Under the pieces are notes generated by a model. That model did no database searches and was not told the DNA's origin. It saw only the letters and a list, made by a program, of their open reading frames with translations. DNA of 64,000 bases from Edaphocola aurantiacus (GTDB lineage: Bacteria; Bacteroidota; Bacteroidia; Chitinophagales; Chitinophagaceae), in NCBI RefSeq assembly GCF_019797745.1, contig NZ_VOSI01000003.1, positions 620,001 to 684,000 on the forward strand, given 5' to 3'. Within the stretch, counting starts at the first letter, position 1, and the number at the start of each line of letters is the position of its first letter. Positions 35,442 to 44,000 of the stretch are shown piece by piece. Position numbers and translations under genes: made by a program.

Positions 35442-36143
35442 ATGAAGAATATTATCCTGGCCAGTACCTCCACTTTATTCGGAGGCGAATACCTGGCGTA
35501 TATCAAAGAGCAGATCAAAGACTTATTCAAAGGTATTGACTCCATCATATTTGTCCCTTATGCCCGTCCGGGTGGTATTTCACATGATGAATACACTGCG
35601 ACTGCAGCGGCATTCTTTGCCGGTATCGGTATTGACGTAAAAGGGTTACACACCTTCGCTGATCCGAAACTGGCCATACAAGAAGCCAAGGGCTTTTTTA
35701 CCGGTGGCGGAAACACCTTCCTGCTGGTGAAACAACTGCATGAGCAGGGATTAATGATCGAACTGTCAGCAGCAGTCAGCAGCGGAAAGCCTTACCTGGG
35801 CTCAAGTGCAGGCAGCAATATAGGTGGTATCAATATGCAGACGACCAATGATATGCCGATTGTGTATCCGCCGAGTTTTGAAACCATGGGACTGGTTCCC
35901 TTTAACCTGAACCCGCACTACCTGGACCCGAATCCGGATCTGAAACATAACGGAGAGACGCGTGAGACCCGTATTAAAGAGTTTCATACCCAGAATAGTA
36001 TTCCGGTTGTAGGCCTCAGAGAAGGTAACTGGATCAGGGTTACAGGTGATCAGATCACTACAGAAGGTTCTGAACAAACCCGCATTTTTGAAGCTGGTAA
36101 AGCTCCTTATGAGGTTGCTGCCGGTACTGTACTTTCCTTTTAA
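35442..36143 (+). CDS. pepE: Peptidase E (alpha-aspartyl dipeptidase, S51)
   Basis: 233 residues from MKNIILASTSTLFGG. IIFVPYARPG, FTGGGNTFLLV and PYLGSSAGSNIGG follow; the last holds the nucleophile Ser of the GxSAG elbow. PFNLNPHYLDPNP includes the His/Asp region of the triad. The enzyme releases N-terminal Asp from dipeptides in the cytoplasm. The length fits the family. It ends 15 bases before uvrC, so both may share a transcript. Confidence 0.92.
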   Translation: MKNIILASTSTLFGGEYLAYIKEQIKDLFKGIDSIIFVPYARPGGISHDEYTATAAAFFAGIGIDVKGLHTFADPKLAIQEAKGFFTGGGNTFLLVKQLHEQGLMIELSAAVSSGKPYLGSSAGSNIGGINMQTTNDMPIVYPPSFETMGLVPFNLNPHYLDPNPDLKHNGETRETRIKEFHTQNSIPVVGLREGNWIRVTGDQITTEGSEQTRIFEAGKAPYEVAAGTVLSF

Positions 36144-36158
36144 GCATTACATGACCCG

Positions 36159-37982
36159 ATGAATAAAGAACAATTTCAGGCTGAAATATCTCCTATGCTG
36201 CCGCATGCTCCCGGTGTGTATCGTTATTACGATGCCGGGAAGAAGCTGTTGTATGTAGGTAAGGCCAAGAACCTGAAAAAAAGGGTCAGTTCTTATTTTG
36301 TCAAAAAGATCGATAATGTAAAGACCCATACGCTGGTCAACCAGATTGTGCATGTAGAGTGGACGGTGACGAATGATGAGCATGATGCATTCCTGCTGGA
36401 GAACTCGCTGATCAAGCATTTCAAGCCGCCGTACAATATCAGCCTTAAAGATGATAAAACGTATCCATACATCACCATCAAGAATGAATCATTTCCCCGT
36501 GTATTCCTGACCCGCAGATTTACCAAAGACGGATCAGAATACCTGGGGCCATATACTTCTGTCAGCCAGATCTATACGCTTATGGACCTGGTGAAGCGCC
36601 GTTTTCCGCTGCGTACCTGCAGTCTTAACCTGAGCGAGGAGAACATTAAGAAAGCTAAGTTTAAAAAATGCCTGGAATATCACCTGGGCAATTGCAAGGC
36701 TCCTTGTGAGGGTTTGCAAAGTCTGGATGACTACCAGAATGATGTGCAGCAGGTAAAACAGATTGTCAAAGGGAATATCAGTGGCGTGCTGAGTAGCTTA
36801 CGCCAGCAGATGGCTGAAGAAGCAGAGCAGATGGCTTTTGAAAAGGCACAGCATACCAAAGAGACGATTGATATTCTGCAAGGCTTCCAGACCAAATCTT
36901 CTGTAGTGAATACCAGACTGGGCAACCTGGATGTGGCCAGTATTGTAGAGCATGGCGGACTGGCTTATGTCAATTACATGGTGGTGGCAGAAGGTAGTAT
37001 TGTGCAGAGCAAGAGTCTGCAGATTGAAAAGAAACTGGAGGAGACTGCCGAAGAATTATTATCCTACGCCATTGCCTTCCTGCGTCCGCGATTCCAGTCG
37101 CAGGCAAAGGAGATTATACTGCCCTTTGAGATACAGACCGAGGAATCGGATCTGGTTCAAACCCTGCCATTACTGGGTGATAAGAAGAAACTGCTGGACC
37201 TGAGTTATAAAAATGCAGAGGAACATATGCGCCAGTCGGAGCTGAAAACCAGGCTGAACCTGGATAAGGCGGCGACAAAGGATATGAATGATACCCTGGT
37301 ACAATTACAGCATGACCTGAAACTGAAGGAGGTGCCCGTGCATATCGAATGCTTCGATAACTCTAACTTCCAGGGCAGCTTCCCGGTTGCTGCTATGGTT
37401 TGTTTTAAGGAGGGCATGCCGTATAAAAAAGAATACCGCCATTTCCATATCAAAACGGTTGAGGGTATTAATGACTTTGCCTCTATGGCTGAGATTGTGC
37501 ATAGACGCTATTCACGCCTGATCAAGGAAGGGAAACCGCTGCCGCAGTTAGTCATTATAGATGGGGGTAAGGGCCAGCTGAGCGCAGCTATGGAAAGCAT
37601 CAGTGCGCTGGGGCTGATCGGTAAAATGACGATCGTGGGCCTGGCCAAAAGAGAAGAGAGTATTTTCTATCCCGGTGATAGTGAGCCACTGCAATTGCCG
37701 TACAATGGCAAAAGCCTTTTGCTGATCCGCCGTGTGCGGGATGAGGTGCACCGTTTCGGGATTACCTTTCACCGTGATGTGCGCAGCAAAGGCACGATTA
37801 AGAATGAACTGGAGGATATACCGGGTATCGGTGCACAGACCGCTACTACCCTATTACAGCGCTATCGTTCTGTAGCGAAGATCAAACAAATGACCCAGAG
37901 AGAACTGACTTTGACGATCGGTGCTTCTAAAGCCCGTGTCGTATATGAATATTTCCATAAGGATGAGGAAGGTGCTGATTAA
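36159..37982 (+). CDS. uvrC: UvrABC system protein C
   Basis: A 607-aa excinuclease subunit that makes both cuts beside a DNA lesion. The N-terminal GIY-YIG nuclease is GVYRYYDAGKKLLYVGKAKNLKKRV (read in two parts). Cys residues follow at RTCSLNL and KKCLEYHLGNCKAPCEG, a UvrC cluster. The UVR motif is in VLSSLRQQMAEEAEQMAFEKA, the RNase H-like domain has ECFDNSNFQGSFPVAAMV and VIIDGGKGQLSAA, and the tail carries a helix-hairpin-helix pair (IPGIGAQTATTLLQRY). It overlaps a convergent gene by four bases. Confidence 0.97.
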   Translation: MNKEQFQAEISPMLPHAPGVYRYYDAGKKLLYVGKAKNLKKRVSSYFVKKIDNVKTHTLVNQIVHVEWTVTNDEHDAFLLENSLIKHFKPPYNISLKDDKTYPYITIKNESFPRVFLTRRFTKDGSEYLGPYTSVSQIYTLMDLVKRRFPLRTCSLNLSEENIKKAKFKKCLEYHLGNCKAPCEGLQSLDDYQNDVQQVKQIVKGNISGVLSSLRQQMAEEAEQMAFEKAQHTKETIDILQGFQTKSSVVNTRLGNLDVASIVEHGGLAYVNYMVVAEGSIVQSKSLQIEKKLEETAEELLSYAIAFLRPRFQSQAKEIILPFEIQTEESDLVQTLPLLGDKKKLLDLSYKNAEEHMRQSELKTRLNLDKAATKDMNDTLVQLQHDLKLKEVPVHIECFDNSNFQGSFPVAAMVCFKEGMPYKKEYRHFHIKTVEGINDFASMAEIVHRRYSRLIKEGKPLPQLVIIDGGKGQLSAAMESISALGLIGKMTIVGLAKREESIFYPGDSEPLQLPYNGKSLLLIRRVRDEVHRFGITFHRDVRSKGTIKNELEDIPGIGAQTATTLLQRYRSVAKIKQMTQRELTLTIGASKARVVYEYFHKDEEGAD

Positions 37983-38410
37983 TTGGTATAATCCATCACG
38001 ATCAGCCATTTGCCTTTTATGTTGCGGTACAGCAGGTGAAAGCTGCCACCCACATCTCCTTTATTCCTGCTCAAATGCCATTTACCAATCGCAAAATACT
38101 CTCCCTTACTGAGCGGATGTACACTCAACTCTGAAAAGGTGAGCTCGCCCATAGTGGCCTTATCTGGATATGATTTCAGATAGCGGTCCAGCACGGGTTT
38201 CCAGCCATAGGTTGTTTTACTGCCGCCGATGAAAGCCAGACTATCATGCTGCCAGTAACCGCTCATATACGCAGGAATATCACCGGCATTCCAGGCTTCC
38301 TGTTGCAGTTGCAGCATTTTGCGGATCTCCATTTCTGCTCCCTGTGCATAGCTGTTGCGGGCAAAGAGTGATAACAATATAAACAGGCTGAGCTGTATGA
38401 TTCTTTTCAT
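37979..38410 (-). CDS. Exported SnoaL/DUF4440-like protein
   Basis: 143 residues from MKRIIQLSLFILLSLFA; the upstream ATG would spoil the signal peptide, which ends NSYAQG. The mature part has the NTF2-like cone fold order: EIRKMLQLQQEAWNAGDIPAYMSGYW, DSLAFIGGSKTTYGWKPVLDRY, and strands ending in GGSFHLLYRNIKGKWLIVMDYTN (read in parts). Such DUF4440 proteins bind small ligands or act as minor enzymes; no active site is evident here. It lies convergent to uvrC. Confidence 0.88.
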   Translation of the reverse strand: MKRIIQLSLFILLSLFARNSYAQGAEMEIRKMLQLQQEAWNAGDIPAYMSGYWQHDSLAFIGGSKTTYGWKPVLDRYLKSYPDKATMGELTFSELSVHPLSKGEYFAIGKWHLSRNKGDVGGSFHLLYRNIKGKWLIVMDYTN

Positions 38411-38474
38411 GGTTTTATCTATGTGAAGAAATATAAAGGTAGTTTTTAGGAAGGAGGAATGCAAGTGATACCTA

Positions 38475-39005
38475 CTAATGGATACTATCCTGTTTAGACG
38501 GATATGGATAGAAGGTAGTTACCACCTGATATTTATCTCCTAATTGCCAGTCTGGCTTTTCAATCATTAAACAGGTGATGATAAAGTACTCATTGCGCTC
38601 CAGGAATATTTCAATATAACTGTAATCCTCCCAGAGCAATCCTCCGGACCTCCGCTCTGCACGTGCAGGGCTCATGGTATGCATGACATATCTGATCTCA
38701 TCCATACGGAATGATGAAGTCAGGCCCTTTTTCTGATTGACAATTTCAAATCTTCGCTCCTCCATATAATAAGTGAGTGCAATATCCTTATTCAGTAAAT
38801 AATACCTGAGATGAATGATGTAGGAAGGCGTAAATATCAGAAGGGCAAGCAGCAGCAGAATGGGTAGTATGCTCCATATACTTTCATCCGGTAATTTAAA
38901 ATAGAATACTACAATAATTATAAGGCAAATGAGGCAGAACGTAAATACAGTCTGAGCAATGCTTTTCCATTCATTTTTGCGGTTGATGCGGTAGGTGTAT
39001 TTCAT
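38475..39005 (-). CDS. Membrane protein with two N-terminal helices
   Basis: A 176-aa protein. Two helices at ~18-38 and 46-64 are followed by a cytoplasmic part (YYLLNKDIALTYYMEERRFEIVNQKKG...) that could form a PH-like beta domain. I do not recognise a family. It lies three bases after the lipoprotein gene on the same strand, at the distal end of the toxin module array, so it may be a solitary immunity or a neighbour by chance. Confidence 0.65.
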   Translation of the reverse strand: MKYTYRINRKNEWKSIAQTVFTFCLICLIIIVVFYFKLPDESIWSILPILLLLALLIFTPSYIIHLRYYLLNKDIALTYYMEERRFEIVNQKKGLTSSFRMDEIRYVMHTMSPARAERRSGGLLWEDYSYIEIFLERNEYFIITCLMIEKPDWQLGDKYQVVTTFYPYPSKQDSIH

Positions 39006-39008
39006 TTC

Positions 39009-39413
39009 TTAAAATTCTTTCCAGTTTATTTTTTCAATTCCTAATACCGTCGCACTATCCAGACACTCTTTTTTCGCCAACGGATCAACTATACCCTCCT
39101 CCGGAAAGTAAGTGAATGTTTCCTTGATGGGAACTATAAAATATTTAAGTATGCAGCTGTCTGTTACAGTACCATATTCCGGACCTTGTACTGCAATGAG
39201 GTAATGATCTGATACTCCGACACTATACAAACAGGCTTCAACGATACCCACATAGCTATCTTCATTTACCTTGTATGATAATGTTCTGCTTTCGTGTGTA
39301 TCAATAGCTATGGCGTAGTAGTTGCCTGTTATTTTCTTTTCTTCTACAAAGCCGCAGGAGGCAAGACAAAGAGAGCCCCATAACAGAATAGTACTCTTCA
39401 ATAGTTTATTCAT
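39009..39413 (-). CDS. Small lipoprotein of unknown function
   Basis: 134 residues from MNKLLKSTILLWGSLCLASCGF, a clear lipoprotein signal with LASC; an earlier in-frame ATG would add seven residues before it. The mature part is short, with KKITGNYYAIAIDTHESRTLSYKV and a later AVQGPEYGTVTDSCILKYF. It forms a unit with the membrane protein downstream. It resembles the lipoprotein immunity candidates of the array only in size and export signal; homology is not seen. Confidence 0.68.
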   Translation of the reverse strand: MNKLLKSTILLWGSLCLASCGFVEEKKITGNYYAIAIDTHESRTLSYKVNEDSYVGIVEACLYSVGVSDHYLIAVQGPEYGTVTDSCILKYFIVPIKETFTYFPEEGIVDPLAKKECLDSATVLGIEKINWKEF

Positions 39414-39505
39414 AATGTAAAAGCAAAAATACAAAAGCAGGCCGGAGCCTTCTTTTGTATTTTTGTATAATTCTGCAAGAATTCAATAAGAACTATATCC
39501 TTTCC

Positions 39506-39955
39506 CTATTTAAATGATTGTTTTAAATATTCACTTGATGAAGGCACTGAATCTTTACCAAACACCTTACGAATTGTATAAGTAGCCTGTTCGGATTTAA
39601 GTTCTGCTGCTCTTAATAAATAATAATTTGCTAAAGCATTATTCATACTTTCATCTTTTTTGGAACTCAATAAAGCCCACACATCATAACAAGCTTCTCC
39701 AGATTTATAATCATTAGCCATTCTTAACGCATAACCGGTAAACTCTTGCTCCATCCCACTACGGAAGTATATTCCTGAAAGATCCTTATAAGCGATTGGA
39801 TCTCCATAATTTATGACTCTTTCAATCAAAGAATCTCTTAAATGATGATCGAGAAATTCCTTTTCAAATGCAACTCCAGACGGAGAAACATCTTTGTTTT
39901 GACTACAGCTTGCAGTGAAAGTTACGGCAGCAATTAGAAAAGTTTTTTTGTTCAT
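39506..39955 (-). CDS. Lipoprotein, immunity-type, paralogue of the gene at 48190
   Basis: 149 residues with a lipobox (FTASC). The mature sequence lines up with the immunity candidate of the second module: DSLIERVINYGDPIAYKDLSGIYF versus DSLAQRIINFGDTIAYKKLHEMY, then YYLLRAAE versus YYLLKSYE and a shared end VPSSSEYL / IPSSKEYL. It therefore looks like a solitary immunity gene at the far end of the array. No toxin that matches it remains beside it. A periplasmic or outer-membrane location is expected. Confidence 0.82.
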   Translation of the reverse strand: MNKKTFLIAAVTFTASCSQNKDVSPSGVAFEKEFLDHHLRDSLIERVINYGDPIAYKDLSGIYFRSGMEQEFTGYALRMANDYKSGEACYDVWALLSSKKDESMNNALANYYLLRAAELKSEQATYTIRKVFGKDSVPSSSEYLKQSFK

Positions 39956-40032
39956 GTTGAAATATTTATGGATTTACTATTGGTAATGCCAAATTGCCAA
40001 TAACGCTACCATTTCTATAAATAATTAATTAT

Positions 40033-40410
40033 TTATAGGTCTTTTTGATGGGGGCGTAGCTCATAAAATTCTACAATTTCCGATCCTTCATCTTCATTTG
40101 GAATAGATTCATCGTCGAAACTACCAAATTGATTTTCTGAAATTTTTATCGTTGCAGGATAATTTGCTAAATGCATTGATAAAACAACATTGCAGGATGG
40201 ACATAAAGTTGAACCAGCAATTTGTTTTAGACTTAGCTTTTCTGTCTCTGGATTTTCCCAGTCAATTACAAACAACTCTCCACAATTTGTACAAGTGACC
40301 AAACTATTGTTGCTCCAACCACTTTTTAATGGTAGCAAAACTTTATAGTTATCGACATCCAGTGCAACATTTTCATATTTTATTAAACACCTAATCTTTT
40401 TCTTTTGCAT
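40033..40410 (-). CDS. Zinc-ribbon protein, immunity candidate of module 9
   Basis: A 125-aa cytoplasmic protein with two CxxC pairs (VTCTNCGELF and LCPSCNVV) about 30 residues apart, a zinc ribbon. The acidic C-terminal part is FGSFDDESIPNEDEGSEIVEFYEL. It starts right after the stop of the broken module 9 tip, the place where each module has its immunity gene. I know no family for it. The base composition is A+T-rich like the other immunity genes. Confidence 0.65.
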   Translation of the reverse strand: MQKKKIRCLIKYENVALDVDNYKVLLPLKSGWSNNSLVTCTNCGELFVIDWENPETEKLSLKQIAGSTLCPSCNVVLSMHLANYPATIKISENQFGSFDDESIPNEDEGSEIVEFYELRPHQKDL

Positions 40411-40412
40411 AT

Positions 40413-40898
40413 TTATGGTATTCTTGAGCCAACTCTTGCGCCTTGGCGGATTAATAAATTAGTAGTTCCTGCCGCTCTCACAGATGGAGCTAAAAGTATA
40501 TTCGCTCCTTGTGTGAAAGGCAATGGTTGTGCAAAGTAACCAGATGGAGGATTAATCTGCAAAGGGTTACTTAAGGGGTACTTAACTTCAAACACGGCTA
40601 GAGTTATACTTTCCCCAAAATTAAGATACCTATCCATGAAATTAGGCATGGTTGGAAACCTCATAGCTATTTCATTACCATATTGAGGAACACCACCGCC
40701 ATTATGAGCTTCACCCTTTACATATAATCACAGAGGATCTGTTAAGGTCGATGGATTACAAGCCATCGCATGATAAGGGCTTAAATCCTGCTGCCCTGCT
40801 GCATCTGCCATAGGGTCAATACCCATAAAGCGGCCCAGTTGCGGATCATATTCCCTGTTATGGAAGTCCATCCAGTTCAGGCCTATATCTTCACGATC
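40413..40898 (-). pseudogene. Array module 9: displaced RHS core with short tip, in-frame stop
   Basis: The frame DREDIGLNWMDFHNREYDPQ... runs through the RHS core to TLTDPL, where TGA replaces the Gly codon of DPLGL. It then continues in frame through VKGEAHNGGG, MRFPTMPNFMDRYLNFGE and a Pro/Ala-rich tip ending LLIRQGARVGSRIP. There is no start region, and the upstream bases carry a terminator. The tip is short (~50 residues) and I cannot assign a toxic activity. It may be reachable only by recombination, which would also bring in the stop. Confidence 0.75.
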
Positions 40899-40918
40899 CT
40901 AATTGTCCAAATTTACTA

Positions 40919-40940
40919 AAAGCAAGCCGAAGCCTGCTTT
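40919..40940 (-). terminator. Module-end hairpin T8
   Basis: On the minus strand AAAGCA-G-GC-TTCG-GC-T-TGCTTTT: a stem with one mismatch on a UUCG tetraloop, followed by TTTT. It ends module 8 and precedes the core copy of module 9. Confidence 0.8.
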
Positions 40941-40994
40941 CTGTAGGGGAAATATTGATCAAAAAACAATAATTTAAATAATTAATCTGTTTTA

Positions 40995-41651
40995 TTATGG
41001 TGCTGGGTATAATTCCTTTCTAAAGCCGAGAAATGCACGAGTCAATTTATCAACAGGGAACTCACTGGGATGGGCTTTTATGTATTCACTAAATTTATTA
41101 AGTTTACCATCTTTTATTATAAAAATACAATTATTTCTTACTATTAACCACTCAGAAAGTTCTTGAGCGAGGAAACAATTTTTATTTTCCTCCCAATTTA
41201 AGTAAAATTGAATTCCTGGAGACAAAACAACGGATGATATTGGTTCAACTTTATGACTTCGTGGTTTTATTGGATATGTTGATGCAAATGCCTCATTTAA
41301 ACCATTATACTTTTTGAAGTAAATTATTTTAGACTCATCTAGATTCCCATAAAAATACTGATTAAAGCTATCGGCGAATCTATAATGCTCAATTTTTCGG
41401 AACAAACATAAATCATAAACTTTTAAAACATTAATACTATCTGCCTTTAACTGATTGTAGGCAGATTTGTTATTCTTATAATAGAAAGAATCATCTTTTT
41501 CGGTTAGAGAGTTCAAATAGAAATACCCAGATTTTATCCCACTTATAATATATCTTTTCTTCTCCATTTCATTTGCTATGGAAGACATTTGAGCATTAAC
41601 AGTTATGAAGGTTAAAAAATATATAAATAGAGTACATGATATTTTAGACAT
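40995..41651 (-). CDS. Exported immunity candidate of module 8
   Basis: 218 residues from MSKISCTLFIYFLTFITVNAQ, a signal peptide. A longer frame upstream reads into the remains of the toxin and is not the real start. It is homologous to the immunity candidate at 49828: FADSFNQYFYG / FADNFNQYFYW, FASTYPI in both, and a shared AFLGF(R/K)(K/D)ELY end. Both stand directly after tips of the same C39-like type, which supports a toxin-immunity pair. The gene is open and A+T-rich. Confidence 0.85.
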   Translation of the reverse strand: MSKISCTLFIYFLTFITVNAQMSSIANEMEKKRYIISGIKSGYFYLNSLTEKDDSFYYKNNKSAYNQLKADSINVLKVYDLCLFRKIEHYRFADSFNQYFYGNLDESKIIYFKKYNGLNEAFASTYPIKPRSHKVEPISSVVLSPGIQFYLNWEENKNCFLAQELSEWLIVRNNCIFIIKDGKLNKFSEYIKAHPSEFPVDKLTRAFLGFRKELYPAP

Positions 41652-41665
41652 AAAATATTTTTTTG

Positions 41666-42403
41666 TTATCGTAATTTCAAATTCATAAAAAACAAAGGTA
41701 TTGGATTTGTAACCCCATGCAAGCTGCTCGTTGTCATCTGTTTTTCTGTTGTATTTTTCATTAAATGGACTGATATCAAGTCCCAACATTTTGCCAAATT
41801 TGACTACATCATCTGGTGCAACACCTTCTTCCGTGTTAATTTGAAAGATAGTCGCAATTTTATTTATTTTTTTGCATATATTGTATATCCAAATTGTTGC
41901 ATAACCATTGAAAAACATTCATAAACACAATCATAATCGTCATTCTGAAGCTGAGCCCCAGTCTTCCTGCCTACAATTTCGACTGTAACAACTTCTTTAG
42001 CCCCCACCTCATTCTTTACCCCGATATCTCCTCCTGTTGTAGCCTCTTCATTTTCCTTTCTGCGAATATCTGCAGCCTCTCATTCCTGCTCAGCCATACT
42101 CCTGTCAGCTGTTCTGTCACCAAACGTTAAATAACGTGCCATGAAATCCGGCATCGTTGGAAACCTCATAGCTATTTCATTACCATATTGAGGAACACCA
42201 CCGCCATTATGAGCTTCACCCTTTACATATAATCCCAAAGGATCTACCATCGTCGATGGATTACAGGCCATCGGATGATAAGGGCTCAAGCCTTGCTGCC
42301 CTGCAGCATCTGCCATAGGATCTAGACTCAGAAAACGTCCTAATTGCGGATCATATTGCCTGTTATGGAAGTCCATCCAGTTCAGGCCTATATCTTCACG
42401 ATC
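41666..42403 (-). pseudogene. Array module 8: displaced RHS core with C39-like tip, three lesions
   Basis: The core and linker read well to MAEQE, where TGA (42077-42079 region) stands for a Trp codon. The frame then continues to the peptidase-like NDDYDCVYECFSMVMQQFGY and ends at TAA after A7 (41867-41873). One base back, the frame goes on as INKIATIFQINTEEGVAPDDVVKFGKMLGLDISPF. A deletion after NEQLAW has removed the His/Asp part, but the natural tail PLFFMNLKLR is still seen in another frame. It is not a working tip as it stands. Confidence 0.8.
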
Positions 42404-42420
42404 CTAACTGTCCCAAAATT

Positions 42421-42450
42421 ACAAAAAGCAGACCGAAGCCTGCTTTTTGT
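42421..42450 (-). terminator. Module-end hairpin T7
   Basis: ACAAAAAGCAG pairs with CTGCTTTTTGT and encloses a UUCG loop on the minus strand; the stem itself supplies the T run. It ends module 7. Confidence 0.82.
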
Positions 42451-42513
42451 CGTGCAAATTGAGCATTAATTCTAAAGGAACATTTGTAGTGGATAAAGTT
42501 TTCAAATTGTTAC

Positions 42514-42867
42514 TTAAATATAAATTGTACTGCCCTCAAGCCAGCAACTAATACAAAATGATACTCCCAATTCCGCGACCTTGCTTAGCGTTTTTGTATC
42601 AAATTCAATATTGCACTGATCCTCATATTCGTAATGGTACCAAATCGAAATTTTGTCTAATTCAATTCCAATATTTTTTAATTCGGAAAGTTTGGTATTC
42701 AATAAATCAACTGTATAATTTAACACATTACCTTCAATACTTTCTTCACTTAGAATTAATTCCCAATCTAATTGGGTTTCTTTTGGAGAAAAATTGAAAA
42801 TTTCGCTTATTGAATCAAAATGTCTAGTATTATTTACTTCAATTTTGATCGAATAAAATTCTTTCAT
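42514..42867 (-). CDS. DUF4279-like immunity candidate of module 7
   Basis: A 117-aa cytoplasmic protein. FNFSPKETQLDWELILSEES, a middle helix (LNTKLSELKNIGIEL) and KVAELGVSFCISCWLEG fit the DUF4279 layout (sW...L...l.......la.lg...d...Y), a family often found as immunity beside polymorphic toxins. Its module partner (42950-43235) is decayed, yet this gene is intact. The family call is from pattern memory. Confidence 0.7.
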   Translation of the reverse strand: MKEFYSIKIEVNNTRHFDSISEIFNFSPKETQLDWELILSEESIEGNVLNYTVDLLNTKLSELKNIGIELDKISIWYHYEYEDQCNIEFDTKTLSKVAELGVSFCISCWLEGSTIYI

Positions 42868-42949
42868 TTTATTTGTAGTTTAATATTATAAAAAGAAATC
42901 TAATGGATTTAATCCTGTGGGGAATAATTTCCCTTTAAAACGTATCGTT

Positions 42950-43235
42950 CAATTACTAAATTTCCCCTCTTTAATCAATTGCTTCCCCTAATTGAATGGT
43001 TTCTAACAATGTTTTAGCTTCAGTATTATAGGCTCCTCCATTGGCCATCACAACCATATTCTATAGAGCTTTAATCCGTTGCCCCTTACTTAACTCATCC
43101 ATGGCATTTTTTAAGGACTGAATATTTGTTGTCCTTCTGCATCAGCCATAGGGACTATGCCCATAAACCAATCCAATTGCGGATCATACTGCCTATTGTA
43201 AAATCCATCCGGTTCAAAAACTGCCATATAGTAAT
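42950..43235 (-). pseudogene. Array module 7: decayed RHS core and tip remnant
   Basis: A core copy with many changes (DGFYNRQYDPQLDWFMGIVPMADAEGQQ) stops at SP. A following piece reads MKNAMDELSKGQRIKAL, stop, NMVVMANGGAYNTEAKTLLETIQLGEAID. This matches the tip of module 5 (TMDEVSKAQQIKALWNMIVM...ARTLFEAIQSGEAM). Stops and at least one shift break it. No module-end hairpin separates it from module 6. Confidence 0.72.
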
Positions 43236-43375
43236 GCTCCTTTTAAGTTTTAGCTCGTAGCTAATTTGCTGAAAGATGATATTTTAAAACAGAAAAAGCT
43301 AATAAGAACAATAAATACCCTTACCAGCCAACTTTTTATTTTTATTTAATAATCACATGAATGCTGGTTCTATTA

Positions 43376-43666
43376 TTAAATCATTTCAATGGTCATTCGT
43401 GCATCAGAGAAATATTCCAATTTTACTTCTGGCAATTCCTTTTTAATCATTAAAGCTATTTCTTTCCCTTCTCGGTCAAGTTCATTAATTAAGTTATCAT
43501 CAACGAAGCCATTATAATGTTCATTGTCATATTTTAACAACCACTCATTTAATTTTCGCTTAGTTGTCAAACTTAAACCTAAGTCTTCAGGGGCTATATA
43601 ATCACCTTCGTATTTATTTCTAATTCCTTTGCCACTCAATGCAGCATCTATAACTAAGTATTTCAT
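43376..43666 (-). CDS. Small cytoplasmic immunity candidate of module 6
   Basis: A 96-aa protein with no export signal (MKYLVIDAALSGKGIRNKYEGDYI). It is mostly helical, with many charges and GLSLTTKRKLNEWLLKYDNEHYNGF in the middle. It lies where the module order calls for the immunity gene and starts a few bases after the tip's likely natural stop. I know no family. Confidence 0.72.
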   Translation of the reverse strand: MKYLVIDAALSGKGIRNKYEGDYIAPEDLGLSLTTKRKLNEWLLKYDNEHYNGFVDDNLINELDREGKEIALMIKKELPEVKLEYFSDARMTIEMI

Positions 43667-43671
43667 TGCGA

Positions 43672-43933
43672 CTATTTAATAGGTCTGAAAAATCTATGGT
43701 CAATTATAACGTCTCTCGTAAGTCCCGATTTCGAAAACTCCATTCTTACTATTCATTAGACCCCAAGGATCTACTACCATTGTAGATGGGTTACAAGCCA
43801 TCGCATGATAAGGGCTTAAATCCTGCTGCCCTGCTGCATCTGCCATAGGGTCAATACCCATAAAGCGGTCCAGTTGCGGATCATACTGGGGGTTATGGAA
43901 ATCCATCCAGTTCAGCCCTATATCCTCACGATT
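43672..43933 (-). pseudogene. Array module 6: RHS core with a tip cut to its last residues
   Basis: The core copy is good up to STMVVDPWGL but continues only ~20 residues (MNSKNGVFEIGTYERRYN) to a stop. In another frame the same bases read FSKSGLTRDVIIDHRFFRPIK to a stop just before the immunity gene. This is probably the true C-terminus of the lost tip, joined out of frame by a deletion. Confidence 0.7.
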
Positions 43934-43953
43934 CTAATTGTTCAAATTTACAA

Positions 43954-43975
43954 AAAGCAGACCGAAGCCTGCTTT
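43954..43975 (-). terminator. Module-end hairpin T6
   Basis: AAAGCAGGC-TTCG-GTCTGCTTT on the minus strand, followed by TTGT. It ends module 5. Confidence 0.82.
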
Positions 43976-44000
43976 CTGTGGTAAAAATGTTGATTGAGGA

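Noticed and set aside
41652-41918. Fusion of the module 8 immunity protein to a toxin fragment as one real protein
   Set aside because: The upstream part is the remains of the C39-like tip joined in frame by a deletion; the signal peptide at MSKISC marks the true start.
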